Source of the DNA: Vitellaria paradoxa
Lineage: Eukaryota; Streptophyta; Magnoliopsida; Ericales; Sapotaceae
Reading direction: 5' to 3'
Length of the DNA stretch: 64,000 nucleotides
Assembly: GCA_019916065.1 (NCBI GenBank)
Contig: CM034238.1
Coordinates: forward strand, 4,924,199-4,988,198
A program made the position numbers and the translations under genes. Shown here piece by piece: positions 48,561 through 62,400 of the stretch. The notes beneath the pieces are model-generated. The model did no database searches, was not told the origin of the DNA, and saw only the letters and a list, made by a program, of their open reading frames with translations. The number at the start of each line of letters is the position of its first letter. The first letter of the stretch is position 1.

Positions 48561-49441
48561 ATGTGAACTGTAGAATGGGAGCTGCAAGTGCTGGCTAAAT
48601 CAGGTGTCTTTTCTGGGGAAAAGACTGGTAACATTTTATTTATTTGACTGAGGTCAATTCAAATTGAATTTTTCCATCCAATGAGCTAAATTTTTGGGGA
48701 GTCTTTGTTTCATGTGTAAATGTTGGGAGTGTATTTGCCTAAGAGCTTGATTATGCTTCTGTATTCAATTGAAATTATCTTCTAGTTGTGTATACCCTGG
48801 AGAATCAGCCACACATGCCTAAGTTTGAACTCACTTAGTTATTGGTCTTGTGAAAAGCTCCCGGGTCTAGGGTTGGTGCGTAAATTCAGCAGTAAATTTA
48901 TCGGTTCTCAGTTCAATCCCTCTCTTTCTCTCTCTCTCACACATGCACGGCGTGCACACACACGCAATCAGACCCAATATTGCAGCACTTTGAGTGAACT
49001 ACCTTTCTAACAACTATTGTAACTTCGGCAGCATGGCATGTACTTCAAAACAAAAGCTGAACATACTTGAGTACTAATGTTTCTAATTTAGTAATCAATT
49101 GCACCATCACTTTTAAAAAAGAAAAGAGAAAAAAAAAGAAAGAATTTGACAGATTTCTTGACTTAGCAGCAATAGATTACAGAAAATTCTGGGAAAAAAA
49201 AAATATTGCTTGCACTTGTCAATCACAAAACTAGTACTAAAGCTACGTGCCCGCATATTCCTGCTCTTACCATGTGTGTGTAATGAAGAACCATTTACAT
49301 CAGACTCTTTCAGATTGCTCGGAGAAGGTATCCTTTTGGAATATTATTTACAGACCAAGAAAAACGTCAGAGGGAGCATTTACACGAATGAAAATCTGTG
49401 ATGATCCGAGCCAGAGCAGGAGCTTCTTATTCCGGAAGGAT
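48561..49441. other. Intergenic gap between convergent PPA6 and SPNS genes
   Basis: Both 3' untranslated regions and AT-rich filler with a short (CA)/(CT) tract near 48925-48965. No further gene seen. Confidence 0.7.
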
Positions 49442-52400
49442 CTAAGGTTCACCGGAAGATTCTGTTATTCTTTCAGTATTCCCTGTGTTTGACTTCTTCG
49501 CTGTCATGAGTGGATGCTTGTTCTCTTCATTAAATCTGTCCACACTGCGAAGAAAGATACCTGCCAAAAAAGACAGTATTAGTGCCTGTAAACTGGAGGT
49601 CAAATCAAACAGGGACGGACCTTTAAATAATAAATTTGTTAAAATAATGGGGGGTAGATTAACAAAATCACGGGAGTGTTTGATTAAAAAAAAATTGATC
49701 ACAAAGTACAATAAAGATACAAAGATTTGATGTAAAAGTGATATCTAGTAAAATTTGATTGGAAGAAATCATGAAAAGTTGGTGAAAATTGATAAGTATT
49801 AATTAGTTTTGACTCAGCAAACACCCCTTATATGGGGATACTATTGAAAATAGGGAAAAATAAAATTTCATTGGCTGCCCCCACTTGGTATAATGTGGAT
49901 CCGCGAGTAGAAACGAAGCACAAAAATCTGAATTTATGTAGTTTCTGATTCCGGGAATAGTAGTTGGCAAGAGCATTACCCCCCCCAAAAAAAGAAAAAA
50001 AGAAAAAAAGAAAAAAAAAAAAAGAAGGAACATTACCTATAAACCATATTCCAGCTGCCAGAAACAGAACGGATGTCAGAATCAAAGTAGTCTTCCTCCA
50101 GTCTTTAAGATTATCCTGATGAATAGTCAAAATTAGGCCATCGAGTGATCGAACGGGGCATCGTTATAGAAGAAAGCAATTCTATAGGAGTTCCATGTCT
50201 AGATTAGTAGATAGGGAAGTATAGATTAGTATACAAACGATGTAAAGAATATTTGTTTAGCTGTTTTCACGATGCAAGCTATGCAAACCTGGAGAACCCC
50301 AACAAGCGGAGAGGAAGGCACGTCACCAAAGATGTGAATTGCGACGGTCGACATAGCCATAGAAAGTGGTCTCATACTTGGCATAACGCAATGGAGGCAT
50401 ACATAATTCACAGGAGCCTGCAACAGTGAACAATGAACTTATAGAATGTTACAATCAATTGAATCTTCAGAAAATTCATGGCTTGTGTAGATACTTAATT
50501 GTGTTGTTAACAACGAGAAAGGTTAGTAGTAAAGTAACATAAGACTATTCAGATTATACAGAGGTATATTGCAGGTATTTGCAGTATTTTTAAATCATTA
50601 ATTAACCGAAGAAATACTACAAGCTGCACAAAATGCCACATTAAAGAAAAATGCAATCTTACAAGTCAATTTTATTGCAGAAAAGTTCGAACTGATGCAA
50701 AAGAAGTAAAATATGTGATTTCCTTTTTTAAATAAAAAGGCAAACTCCATTAGTGTCTACCGCTTTAGACCACAAAAATGTCCACAAAAGGTGAATTTGG
50801 TCAATCTATATACTGGTGTTAACTCACCAGTCACCACCCAGCTGTTATTTTTTTTTTAATTTTTTTTAATTTTTTTCCTTGCCAGATAAACCTCCTCTGC
50901 AATAGCAATGAAAGAGAGACATAACTAACTGCATATGAGCTACTGTTTACTTAGAAATCATCGGTATTGCTTAAGTCAATACTTTAGTGGCCTTATCCCA
51001 AGTTCATGACATTCATCCCTAATTCCCAGATGTTATCCGCCACTGCACTTTACTCACCCCAAGTTCATGGCATTCATCCCGAATTCCCAGATGCTGAAGC
51101 CAACAGAATGATTTAGAGGGCCCTAGTATGACAAAGATTACAAATAGCAGGCATATTGTTCTCTCGTGCTCTTTTCTAATCCTGTTGCTAAATTTGTTTG
51201 AGGGTATTTTTGGTTACTTCATTTTCGGTTTTGCAAGAATCATTGAGTGCTTCAGTTTGAGGAAATTTTGGAAGATGAGAGATCCAACCATCCAATTGGG
51301 AGGCATTCAATTTGCTTTGTTATTTTCAGAAGAAAACCACAGTAAACAACGAGTATAATGAATGAAGGCTCAAGAGTTTGAGTGTGACACCCTAGGAACA
51401 CTAATCCCACCACAGTTCCCAACATAATGGTACCATACTAGCATGTCAACCATGGACTCTTCAACAAAGGATTGCTTGCTAATATGACAAGCCACGGTTA
51501 AATGACAAGTTGTGACAAATAGGAAAAAATGCATAATCAGAGTCAGGAAATTTAAGGCACCATTAAAAGTTTATATAAGACCAAATCTACCTTTGCATAA
51601 GAGCATGCAATAAAGTGCAACTATTAAAGGTAGACCCAATTTCTATGCCTGTTGAACAGTGTCAAATTACATTTTCCCGCCTTAAAGACTAGGCCGAATC
51701 TTCTTTCTCAAATTCAAACGCATTTCAGTTCAGTAGAAGATGCAGATTATTGTACAACGGGTTAAGAACTTGGTGGAAAAACCAGCAATACAGATAGGCT
51801 TTACATTTACTGGTATGGTTATCCTCGTGCTCATGAAGCGATCAAGTAAATCAACTCAACAATAAACCAAAAGCTTGACATGCCCAATTATAATAGCAAA
51901 TGGACAACGCTAACAAAGTCTCTGCTTTAATAAGAAAATTACCTGAGTGGCAAATACAAGTAGTTCACCGATAGCAAAAAGAACTAGGAAAGCATGTTGG
52001 CTCTTAAAACAGAAGGCAGCAAAGCAAAGTCCGCCTCCCATCAATGTTGCTACAGAAAGAAGCTGCAAAAGTGCAAAAGGATTTGAATGATTCAAAGCAA
52101 AAATATCCAATTGTGTTGGTGAAGAAATCTAATTTCAGAAGTTGCAAATCCAAGATTCCCACCGCCATATCACTTCATAAAATAAGAACATGGAATACAC
52201 GTAAAAAATACCCCTCGGATATTCCATTAAACCAATTCCTACTATTTTCCCTCAAATGTTGGGGCACATAAGCTGATGCCACTCGACTATCATACTTACA
52301 TGGGCCACTACAATTTGGTTTCCCGTACAAGACTGTACCAATACAGCATTAACTCTCTCACACGTCCTGAACTCGGGTCAAAATTCCTACTGTGACTACG

Positions 52401-55400
52401 ATGCAGGCAGAACCCTCAAGAATTTTGATTATAATAGTATGCACTGCTGCAGAATTGAAATCTTTCTACTTATCGGTAAATGATTCAATAAAATAGCAGG
52501 AAAGTAATAGGTTATGGGATTTAATCACTTGATCCAATCATTTGTACAAAAGCTTTAAAGAATCTTATACTTCCCACTTTATCAGTAAGCAGTAACCTTT
52601 AGAAAAAAATTATTCATGGTTGTTACTTGTTTATGTCTAATTGTGTAGAGATCATTATTTGGCAAAATTTTGTTGATAATTTATTTTTTTTTGGGGTGAA
52701 AAAAAAAAAAAAAACTAAATTACAATCAAGAGGGCATACCCTTGATACTATTGATAATTTAGTTGCTAGATTTTCACATAGAGAACAATTGACAAGTACA
52801 TAATTTAATTTCTTCTTTATTAGTATCTTCTTCTTAGGAGGTAGTTCTGAATTTTCCATTTATTTATTTTTTTAACCCCTTCTGTTAACCAATAGCTCCC
52901 TGCGGGGAGCCTAGCAAAAAATGAGAAGGTTATAAACCTTGCTTCTTTTTGCTTCACTTGGTCCCAATGGATGTGTTAAAGATGAAAACAGGCACTCATG
53001 AATCTACTTTAATGTTTGTAAGAAATTCACTAAATAAAGTTTAAAGACGTAAATGCCATGGTAAAGAGGCTTTCCTGAAGTTAAATTTAAAAGAATACAA
53101 AAAGATACTAGTAAAAAGGGGACATAAAATAATAAAATAGTGAGCTGACATGAATCACACAAGTAAATAGAGAAATTTGAAACAAGAAAAAATATTTGTG
53201 GATTAAGACAAAGAAAAGAGTTCACTAAACCACCATCCAAAATTCAGAAATACAATCCAAAACCTCATCATTCAGGGTATTTACCTTAAAAGCATTGGAA
53301 ATTGTGGAAGTCATTTTATCCAGGACATAACCTCCTGCTAGCGTTCCCAATATTCCACAGCCAACTGTAATCCCTCCAAAAATCATATCTGCGTTGCTCT
53401 ACCAGAAGACCCAAACAATGAACAAAATAATGAAGGCAGTTAGTCAAGTGTTCTTCCGCCTATTTTCATTTTATCTGAGAGTTTTTTAAATATGCAATAA
53501 GCATACACAAGCCAAAGTGGGGAAAATGTAGGGCTGTAATGTATAGAGTGACATGAAAGTATTCTTATCAATTATAAAAAGGGCAACTCAGTGCACAAAA
53601 CTTTCGCATTGCGGAATTTGGGAACGGTCAAATATAGATGTATACTAAAACTTACCATATGATATATACTAAAACCAGCTTTCGGGCCCCAATAGGAATA
53701 TGCACCTATGACAAAATTGTATGATATGTAACCTGCAAGCAGACATTTGCAGTAGAAGGATTAGTATATACAAAATATAGTATAGCAATGTCACAACTAA
53801 AGATATTACATTCTAGTTTATAAGAATTCTTTAATGAATAGCTAAATTGTAGTTACACTTACCAAGACAACACTGTAAAGCAAATAACTTAGTCATCAAG
53901 TCTATGGGTGCATTAGTAAAGACTGTCTAAATATTTACCAATGATAAACTTTCTATAACAAGAAACCAGCACAAAAGCTTGCATGTACAGTGTGATGAAG
54001 TCCATACCTAGAACATTTACAACAAAAACCTTGTCAAGCAAAAGCACTTTCATATCCTTAAAAAATCTTGAAAATTGATCCAGATTAATGCATCCACATT
54101 TTGACCTGCAATAAAAATAAATTAATCAGTATTCCTGTATATAGAACCTGTGCAGTTGCAGTAGCAAATTTAAATACATAATCCTCCAACATACAGTGCA
54201 TTTGCTTGGATGGCAGCATAAATTTATGCCTAACCATAAAAAATCATGAATAACAGATCACAAGCCTCAGGAGGAGAGCACTCACTTGGAAGGTACTTCC
54301 GAGCCTTGATCTACAAACTCTTCCTTTATGGATGACATGCCACCTTTATTAGTTGAATCATCTGTATTTTTTAAAAAAAAAACATGAATTGAATTGAATT
54401 GAATTGCTATGGGCAAGAAAAAACTAAATCTCAAAATCTACCATCGCCAAATGTCAACTAACTTTCAATAAAATAGCGTATATATCATTTGACAAAGGGA
54501 AAAGGTTGAACACTAGAGAGGAGGAACTATCCTTCTCTATGGATTCAGTTTTAATTGAAGTCCAACCTAGTTAACCAAATTTGGTAAAAGGAGCATGAAG
54601 CTATGAACCCTTAATGATGCCTGTCAATTGAATTCTAACTAAGAGATCCCTCAAGTTTAGAGTGACCAGATCCAATAATCATCTGATTAACAGAAGCCTT
54701 ATTTTACATGCATTTTCTTAGAAATAGAAGAATTAAATAAGGAGCCAAAGAAGGAACAAACCCATGTAACACAGATTATGCAAAGATTCTGCCTCCATCA
54801 AGATGTTAAAAGAGTATAAATTGTGTAATGTAATAGTTTATCAATTATAGCATTCTAATATGGATAATTCACAAAAAATAATATGCAAACCATAAAATTA
54901 TCGTGATGCAAGTTTAATTTAGGATCAAATCTTCAAAATTTTTTGTTGATTATTTCTCATCTGACAGAATAAGATCAAATATCTGGTTGTCAACACATTC
55001 AGATTCAAATTGTACGCGAATGGAATCATACAAGGTCATCCTCAACTCAACAAATCCTTAATCTCAAACTAACTGAGATCGGTTACATGAATCCTTTTCC
55101 TCCGTTCATTTTTATCAAGAGTTATGTTTTGCATGAGGTTATTTAAAATGAGGTCATCCTTCCAAAATTTTAGTTCATATAATCTTAGGTCTCTATTTTT
55201 TGCCCTTTTTACACCTTCCACTTGAATCCAATCACTATAACTAGTGCACTAGATCTACATTGGACATGGTCAAACCATATTAAACGATCTTTTCTCAACC
55301 TCTCTTCTATCAATGCCACCTCAATTTTCTTCTAGAAATATTCATTATTCAAACTGGCTGGACACCTCATCCAATTCAAATCCAATAACAATGTAAATCA

Positions 55401-58400
55401 CATCATTAGAATCCCAAACAAACTTGTGTATAAAAGAGTTGTTTCACAATATCAAATAGTTCCATCTTGAGATCATTACAAGCTTTATTAGCATTACTTA
55501 TTTCATGTAGATTTGAGGGGTTAAGGTCTCTTAATGGTTGTTAGGAATTCAAATATATCAATTGAAACTTTTAAAACTGTGTAATTATTTGACAAGAAGA
55601 ATATGGTCAAAACCATTCAGTGATATTTACTTCATGTATACAGACAGGATTACAGTAAATTTTCTTAACTGTGCCATCAACCTGGCCTTCCCACACTGGT
55701 CCATTCAGTAAAATGACGTGTTCAACTGAAAAGAGGAACAAGAAATGCAAATTACACTGAGAAGTTCTCATGCAAAGTAATCATAACATGCAGCACCTTT
55801 AACTTCCGAGACAGCTGTCTCCATAGCTGTTGATGCCCTTTTTGATTCAGCGTGAGGAAAACCTGTACTCACAAGTTGTTAGGATAGCTTGGAAAAGCTA
55901 AAAAAAATAACATCAAAACAATACCAAACTTGACATGCACCTTTCATCTGCAAAGGTGTCATAACAAAGCCTAAAAGAGCAAACGGAAACATCAAAATGG
56001 CTTCCCCAAGAAAAGCATAACGCCAACTGAAATGATCCCCAACCTATAAATCAAAAATAAAAAAAATGATTGGCACTTGATCCACTACTTAAATAGCATC
56101 AATATGTGCAGTTCAAGCAGATAAGTAGATCCAAACAAGTGACAGAAAAACAAGATGTTAACTGATAAAGTAGCAGTCATGCAATCACTGCTTGCATACA
56201 CAACTCACAGAGTTATCCAGAGTTATCATATGGCCATAGATCCAATGACCTATTAAAATGCAAAACTCTTTGAACAAAACAATGTTAAGGTAGCAGAAAT
56301 GTAAATATACTTACCAATCCACCATAAACATAGCCAAATGCAACTCCAGCAGGTATACACATGTAAAATATTCCGAGCCATGCCGTTTTCTGATACGGGG
56401 ACAGGTTGTAAGTCGAAAATGTCGAAAATTTGTAAGAAGGCAAACGTATGCAGAGGCAACAACTATTTGACATAACGCAGCATCAGAAAAAGTCACAAAG
56501 AGAGTCCAACAATAATATGAATTCAATTTTTATATACATCATATAAGTGAAACAAGAAGTAAGACTGGATTACAACCAAAACATCTAGAACTTTAGGGCA
56601 AGGCCTAAAGCAAGGAATCAATTTCTTTCTTTTTTTTTTTTTTTTTCTTTTTTCGTTTTGATTTGTAAAAAAACAAAAAAAAAAAACTTTATCCCCCTTC
56701 TTATTCTTATTTGTCATGGAAATTTTCAACAAGATGGTGGGAAGAGCAGTTGAAGATAGCTACTTAGAGAGGTTCACTGTGGGCAAAAGAGGGCAAGGAG
56801 CCATGGTGGTATCTCATTCGCTATTTGCATATTACCATAATGTTCTAGTCTCAAAGTAGAATAGAAACGTTCTAAGTGTTAAGAACTTAAGAGCATCAGC
56901 ATCCAATTCGAAAGCAATTGATAATGAGAGAAGAGGCCCATTAAAATCTTATACTGTGATTTTATCGATGTGGGTTATATTGTAATACACCCCCTCATAT
57001 GCAATCCCCACTCACAAGAGACACAGGCGGGTGCACCAAATACAAGAAGTGCACAACCAAAAAATTCCTCCCAAACCCAACTCTGATACTATACCAGAGC
57101 ATCCAAAATCAAACCACTTGGTAACAACTAGGAAGACCCATTAAGATCTTATATTAGTTTGGGAGATTTGAATTTATCAATGTGGCACATGTTGTAACAC
57201 TAAGCAACATTACAAGACAATCTTGCATCTCAAACATTACCGAGCAGCCAGCCTGGATCATAGATATATCAAATATCAAGTGCAGTAAATATTAGGAAGT
57301 CAAAAACCTGAGCTGCTGGAGCATTATCATCAATGAATGGAGCTGCAAGACTTATAAAAGAAGCTTCACCAACACCAACTAGCCTAAAGAGAACATAAGC
57401 AAAAAATAAGAAGGCTTTCAGCAAGCTACAAATCCTTATTTCAGACACCAATTTGAATATAATCTAGGTTATACACCTACATGCGGCAGATAGTGATGGA
57501 CCAAAAATTAAATGAAAAACCACAACCGGCTGTCGCAAAAGTCCAAACTGACAATCCAACTCCAATAAGCCTGAATGGATTAACGCTGCAAAATTCCATA
57601 CACAAGTGAAAAAATAATTATTTGAACAGCTTTTTTCCAGTAAGTTAGTAGGAAAAACTCAGTGTTCCATTACGATAAGCTAAAAAGGATAGAAGAGGGA
57701 TAGAAAGAAAGACATCAATTCTGGGTTATAGCATGGCAACCAATGATGCTGCAGGGCCTATGGTTGAATATTTTCCAGAATTTTAAGTTTCAGTGCCATC
57801 GAGAGACAAAACCTAATCTCCACTAAGATTAATCAACGTCAAATCATATAAGCCCCCCCCCCCCCCCAAAAAAAAAGAACCAAAAAAAAAATAAAAAAGC
57901 CCAACAGGAAGCTGGCCGTCAAAACATGAGCACATTGAGCGATAGTTCACACCATTGTTTCAAGCCTCTGTAAAAACCCAAAAACCTTGTTCATGCATAT
58001 AAAATTTCAGGGAGTGTTTGTGGTGGAAATTGTCCAATATTGTAAGAAGAGTGTTGACATAATATTGTTAATAAGTTGACAACAAATGCCAAGAATCCAA
58101 CTAGAAGATTACATTCCATCAAATACTTGAGTCAGACACTAATCTCGGAAGCCTAAATGAAAAAATAGAATAAAAAAATAATAGCTACCCCACATAATGT
58201 AATGATTGACAAGAATAATCTTTTTTTTTTTTTTTGGTAATTAATTGACAAGAATAATCTTGCTATGCCTGAAGAGTTTAACTGCAATGATAATCGTAGC
58301 CCTAGCCGAGACACCAAGAATAAATTTCCAAAAATATAATTACTAAAAATTGCAAACAATTTTCACAAATTAGAATCGTGAGTTTGATAATAAAGCTGCT

Positions 58401-60345
58401 CCATCCACCTTTTTTTTTCTACATACATCACATTACCGTCATTAAAAACAGTGTCTTGTGATTAATAACGTTTAGTTACTTACAATCTTAATTGACATTA
58501 TTTTAACCATTCATCATTGATAGGACACCTTTCCAGTGTTTATATTCCACAATAATATACCAAAATTTAATGTAAAAAGATTGAAACTTGAGCCTCAAAC
58601 CATGTTCCTCTTCGTTTTTCAAAATATCAAGGCCGTGTTGTGATGGCAAGCTAGCAATCAACACACAGCAATAAATTTCTCACCTCTTGGCTAAGGATGC
58701 GAATATTGGAGATGCAACAACAAGTCCAACTGTGAAAGCAGAAGATAAAACACCATCTTGAAAATTACTCAAGTTAAAATTCCCCCTACATATAACAAGC
58801 CGCTGTAAGTAAATCAAAAAGGCTAAATAATTTAAAATTTACTAACAAGGGTTGTCAAAGGATTTGGTACAGAATACAAAGGTAAGAACATCATAAAGGA
58901 CAAATTTACACAAATCTATGACCATGATATTGCACAAGTTAAGAATGAATAAAACATGAATGAACTTTGGCATAAGAATGATTCAGAAATATCACCGGTC
59001 CTTATAAGTAACCATAAAGGTTGTGTAGTGCATCTGAATCTCTGGTACAAAAAACTTTCTGCCATTGTCAGCAAAAACTCCCATCTATTCAGAATGGATT
59101 CACAAACAACCACCTCTTTTGTGTTTTGCATGAAAGCCTCCTATTTCAAGGAAAAAGGACAGTTTTGCCATATATATGCAGCTGTGAGATGTAATAAGTT
59201 GTAGGGTACTTTGAAGCACATGCAGTGTATACAGAATCACAGGTATCAATCTAATGAGAGAACAAATTATCAAATAAATATATAAATTTGAGAAAGGCTT
59301 TGAGGAAAGGGATGCCAGATACACCGAACCTAACACAATAAATTGCCAAGAAAATCTACTCTTCACTATATGGATGGGTTCCTACCGTCCTTGCATAATA
59401 CGATTTAACTTTTCTGACAAGTTACCATTTTTGCTTCCATGGAATGTTCATAAGAGTACTATAGAATCAGAGCAAACAAGTAGCTATGCAAAAAGAAACA
59501 ATATAAAATGGAAAAGAAGCAAGAACAGAATAAAGATGAAACTAAATCCCTGCAGATGGGACTTACTGAATTCCGGTGCCAGGAGTGCATGTACCACTTT
59601 TTGTGCAGGTTCCACGACTCCCATTTACACCATTGCTTCCTATTGCTCCTCGGTCCAGATAATTTAACAAGTTAATCACAGAAAAGATCACAAGTAACCT
59701 GCATAGACAGAATTAAAAAAAAAAAAAAAAAAAGGAAAATCATAATCAACAAAGATCAATTATTGTTTGTGGACAATGTTTCCAGACTTTACAATCAAAC
59801 TCAACAACAAACTCAAAACTCAAGATTAAACAAATTTTCTTCCACAAATTAAGCCCGTATTGAATTATCTCCAAACTTCAAAATTCTACCTTAAATTTGT
59901 TGAATTTTCCCCTTTGGTCACAAATCCATCAAACGAAACATTTAAAGAAACTAGTAATAAAAAAACACGCGCGCGCGCGCGCACACACACAAATCAACAG
60001 TAAAGTAAAACCAAATGCCGCGTTTCTGTGTCGTTTCCTTCACAGATTCCAAGTCTGAAAAACGTTTCTTCTTTTCCTTTTATCTCAGCCCCCAAACAGT
60101 AAAGTAAAACCTAGTACAATGTTTGTGGGTCTTTTTTTACACTGGTATTTTTTTTTCTCAACAACCACACGGCAATTGGCAACATACCTTTTTGGGGTGA
60201 ACCATGAGTTCTTGGGAGCTGACAATGCAGTGGAATTACCCTTAGGAATTGTCCCCATCTCCGCAGTCTCCACAATGACAGCCCGATTAGACCTCCGCTC
60301 TCCCAAGGGCTTCGACTCTTCTTCTCTTCTACCCATCAACATCAT
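49442..60345 (-). CDS. SPNS: SPINSTER-like sphingolipid transporter (MFS), 16 exons, 542 aa
   Basis: Exons in transcript order: 60345-60188, 59698-59567, 58785-58684, 57585-57481, 57383-57308, 56389-56315, 56043-55941, 55862-55797, 54361-54286, 54105-54008, 53732-53656, 53398-53285, 52062-51943, 50417-50289, 50115-50037, 49560-49442; phases agree throughout, 543 codons including TAG. Membrane segment 1 contains LLVIFSVINLLNYLDRGAIG, the MFS signature of Spinster proteins; a Cys-containing loop (GTCTKSGTCTPGTG) follows, then FQDGVLSSAFTVGLVVASP and the hallmark LVGVGEASFISLAAPFIDD. About 12 membrane helices with a charged Ser-rich central loop (about 250-305) between helices 6 and 7. Homologues move sphingolipids or lysolipids across late endosome/lysosome membranes in animals; substrate in plants is presumed. 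Start: MMLMGRREEE, with a second in-frame ATG 3 codons later. An intronic miniature LTR element and a family A MITE are noted separately. Confidence 0.9.
49672..49827. mobile_element. MITE-like repeat, family A, copy 4, in the last SPNS intron
   Basis: Starts CGGGAGTGTTTGATT and ends GCAAACACCCCTTA (inverted). The interior 'cacaaagtacaataaagata' and 'gatgtaaaagtgatatctag' match the other family A members. It lies between exons 15 and 16. Confidence 0.55.
56891..57199 (-). mobile_element. Putative TRIM (miniature LTR retrotransposon) in SPNS intron 5
   Basis: On the minus strand, two related ~100-base repeats begin TGTTACAACATG (57199 downward) and TGTATTACAATA (56989 downward). Both continue with 'ccacat-gataaa', 'ataagat', 'taatgggtc/cct' and 'ttggatgct'. 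Just after the first repeat is TAGTATCAGAGTTGGG, close to the TGGTATCAGAG primer-binding site for initiator tRNA-Met. Just before the second is a purine tract ATGAGGGGG acting as a polypurine tract. The short LTRs, ~110-base interior and lack of coding DNA are the definition of a TRIM. Confidence 0.65.
59965..59991. repeat. Compound (CG)n(CA)n microsatellite in SPNS intron 1
   Basis: About eight CG units followed by CA units. CG dinucleotide runs are unusual in methylated plant DNA. Confidence 0.75.
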
Positions 60346-60963
60346 ATATATACAAAAACTGTATATATATGTTCTTAGTTTCTTCCAAAACCAAAGTTTG
60401 CAGTTGGGTTTAGGCTCTGATAGTCTTGACTCTCCGACTTTGGCGTCAACTATACGTATATAAAAAGAATGATTACTTAGTTGAGATTTTATAGGACACT
60501 AATATCTTATACTACTCCTTGTGGGGCCTTCTAATTATTGTCATCAGGAACCTAATCCTGTCAGGCTGTCATAAACTCTATATATATATATATATATATT
60601 AGTATATATACATGCGCGTTTGTGTGATATGTAATTATTCGCTGGGTCAGTTTGAGCGCGCGCCAGGAATATTGGGAAAATTATAAAATGAAATTAATTT
60701 CACCATAACGAAAATTAAATAAACCTAAGATCGTATATATTTAAATATATAATTTTAAAATATCTTTTTTTTATAAAATTCTTGATTAATTGTAGAGCAT
60801 TAAAAGGCGGGAAAAAATTAATTCATCAAATTTTGTTAATGTTAAAATGTCAACGATATCCTATGGTATTTTAAATTTCACTAAATACGCAAAATTAAAT
60901 GATAAAATTATCTAATTAAATAAAGGAATTTTAGATTATTTGTATAAAATTATTGATATTATA

Positions 60964-61191
60964 GGTGCTTCTTTGGAGTGCGAAACAAAATTATTGTTAT
61001 AATAGATGTCTATTGAGTGTTTAATATTGTTTCTCGAAAAATATAAAAAAAATTGATAAAAATTAAAAAAAGTTAGTAAAAATTGATAAAAATTAGAGAA
61101 GAATAGAAAAAGTTGAATAAAGTTGGATAATGTTAAAAAATTAAAAAATATATAGATTTTTTTTTACCAAATTTTCACTCCAAACGCACAC
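60964..61191. mobile_element. MITE-like element
   Basis: The left end GGTGCTTCTTTGGAGTGCGA and the right end (reverse complement GTGTGCGTTTGGAGTGAAAA) are imperfect inverted repeats. The interior is repeats of 'aaaattgataaaaatta'. Its right end lies next to another MITE. Confidence 0.5.
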
Positions 61192-61194
61192 TAA

Positions 61195-61320
61195 GGGGGC
61201 ATTTGGAATGACAAAAAATGAGATAATTGAGATAATTTATGAATTTGTAATTCGAAGAGTGAGATAAAAAGTAAATAACTTTTAAAAATTTTCAAAGTTT
61301 TCTATCATGCCAAACACCTC
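61195..61320. mobile_element. Short MITE abutting the previous one
   Basis: The left end GGGGGCATTTGGAATGACA and the right end (reverse complement GAGGTGTTTGGCATGATA) are inverted; flanks read TAA/TTA. Related to 41880-42007 and 449-576 by 'gtgagataaaaagtaaataa'. Confidence 0.55.
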
Positions 61321-61739
61321 TTAAGTAGCTTAGTATTAAAAAGAGATAAAACATACCTTATGATGATTCAACGTTTATATTAAAGAATTTGAGGAGTATG
61401 CATGACCAATATACGTTGGATATGAATACAACACTCATTTGAAGTGTTTGCGCTTTATAGTTACAAATTAATCCTTGGATTTTATTTATTTATATATTGA
61501 TGATTAGTAGTTATAGTCATGAAGGAAATATAAAGGAAACAAAATTAAAATATAAGAAACAAAAATTTATTTATTCTTAAGGCAATTGTTGGATTGCATT
61601 TATAAAGTAATTAGTAATTACTCGTGCATAAAAGTACAGAAATATAATTTGACATATAAATACTTTAAATTTAAATTTATAAAATAAACTTACATTAAAA
61701 ATTGTAAAAATAAAAATCAATAATCAAAAGAGATTAAGA

Positions 61740-62400
61740 TATTTATACAATATTTAATAAATGTGTAAAATTTTATCATATTTTTGAAAATATTAATTTA
61801 AAACTTTTATATAAAAAGTATTCAAAAAGATATGAGAAGAGTGAGAGAGTATGTTTTTATGTGAAATAACAGAAAGAACAACTAAAGTGAAAAAAAAAAT
61901 AATCCCAACCATTAAACAAATCCAATAGTTAAAAATATCCAAAATTCTAAATTTTGGGCTTCTTTATTATATAAATAAATAATACAAAAAGTGTAAAAGT
62001 GTATGTATTTAAAATTTAAGTATTAAACATATATTAATTTAAACATGTATTTTTAATAAAATTTTAAAGAAAATTAAAGTTTAAATATCATTTTTTTAAA
62101 ATAGAAAATTTTAGTTGATTTTATCTAATAGACATCCGTACATTGTTTAATAAATGCGTAAAATATTATTATTTATTTCAAATATTATCAAAATTTTTAA
62201 AATATTAATTTTAAGAACTTTTTTATATTTAAAAAAATATGAAAAAAATGAAATATTATGTTTTCATGTGAAGTGATCGAAAAAAAAAAACTAAAGTGAA
62301 AAAAAAAATAAATAATCTTAACCATTAAATAAATCAAATGGCTGAAAATATATAAATGTCAAATTATGAAATATATTGTTATATAAGTTGTCTTTATTTC
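61740..62400. repeat. Diverged tandem duplication, period about 400 bp
   Basis: The segment around 61747-61970 ('acaatatttaataaatgtgt' through 'actaaagtgaaaaaaaaaat', 'aaccattaaacaaatc') is repeated around 62142-62390 with many small differences. Function unknown; probably a decayed transposon part. Confidence 0.6.

Noticed and set aside
57840..57890. Poly-C/poly-A run in an SPNS intron as a regulatory motif
   Set aside because: Simple homopolymers in an intron away from splice sites; also prone to sequencing error.
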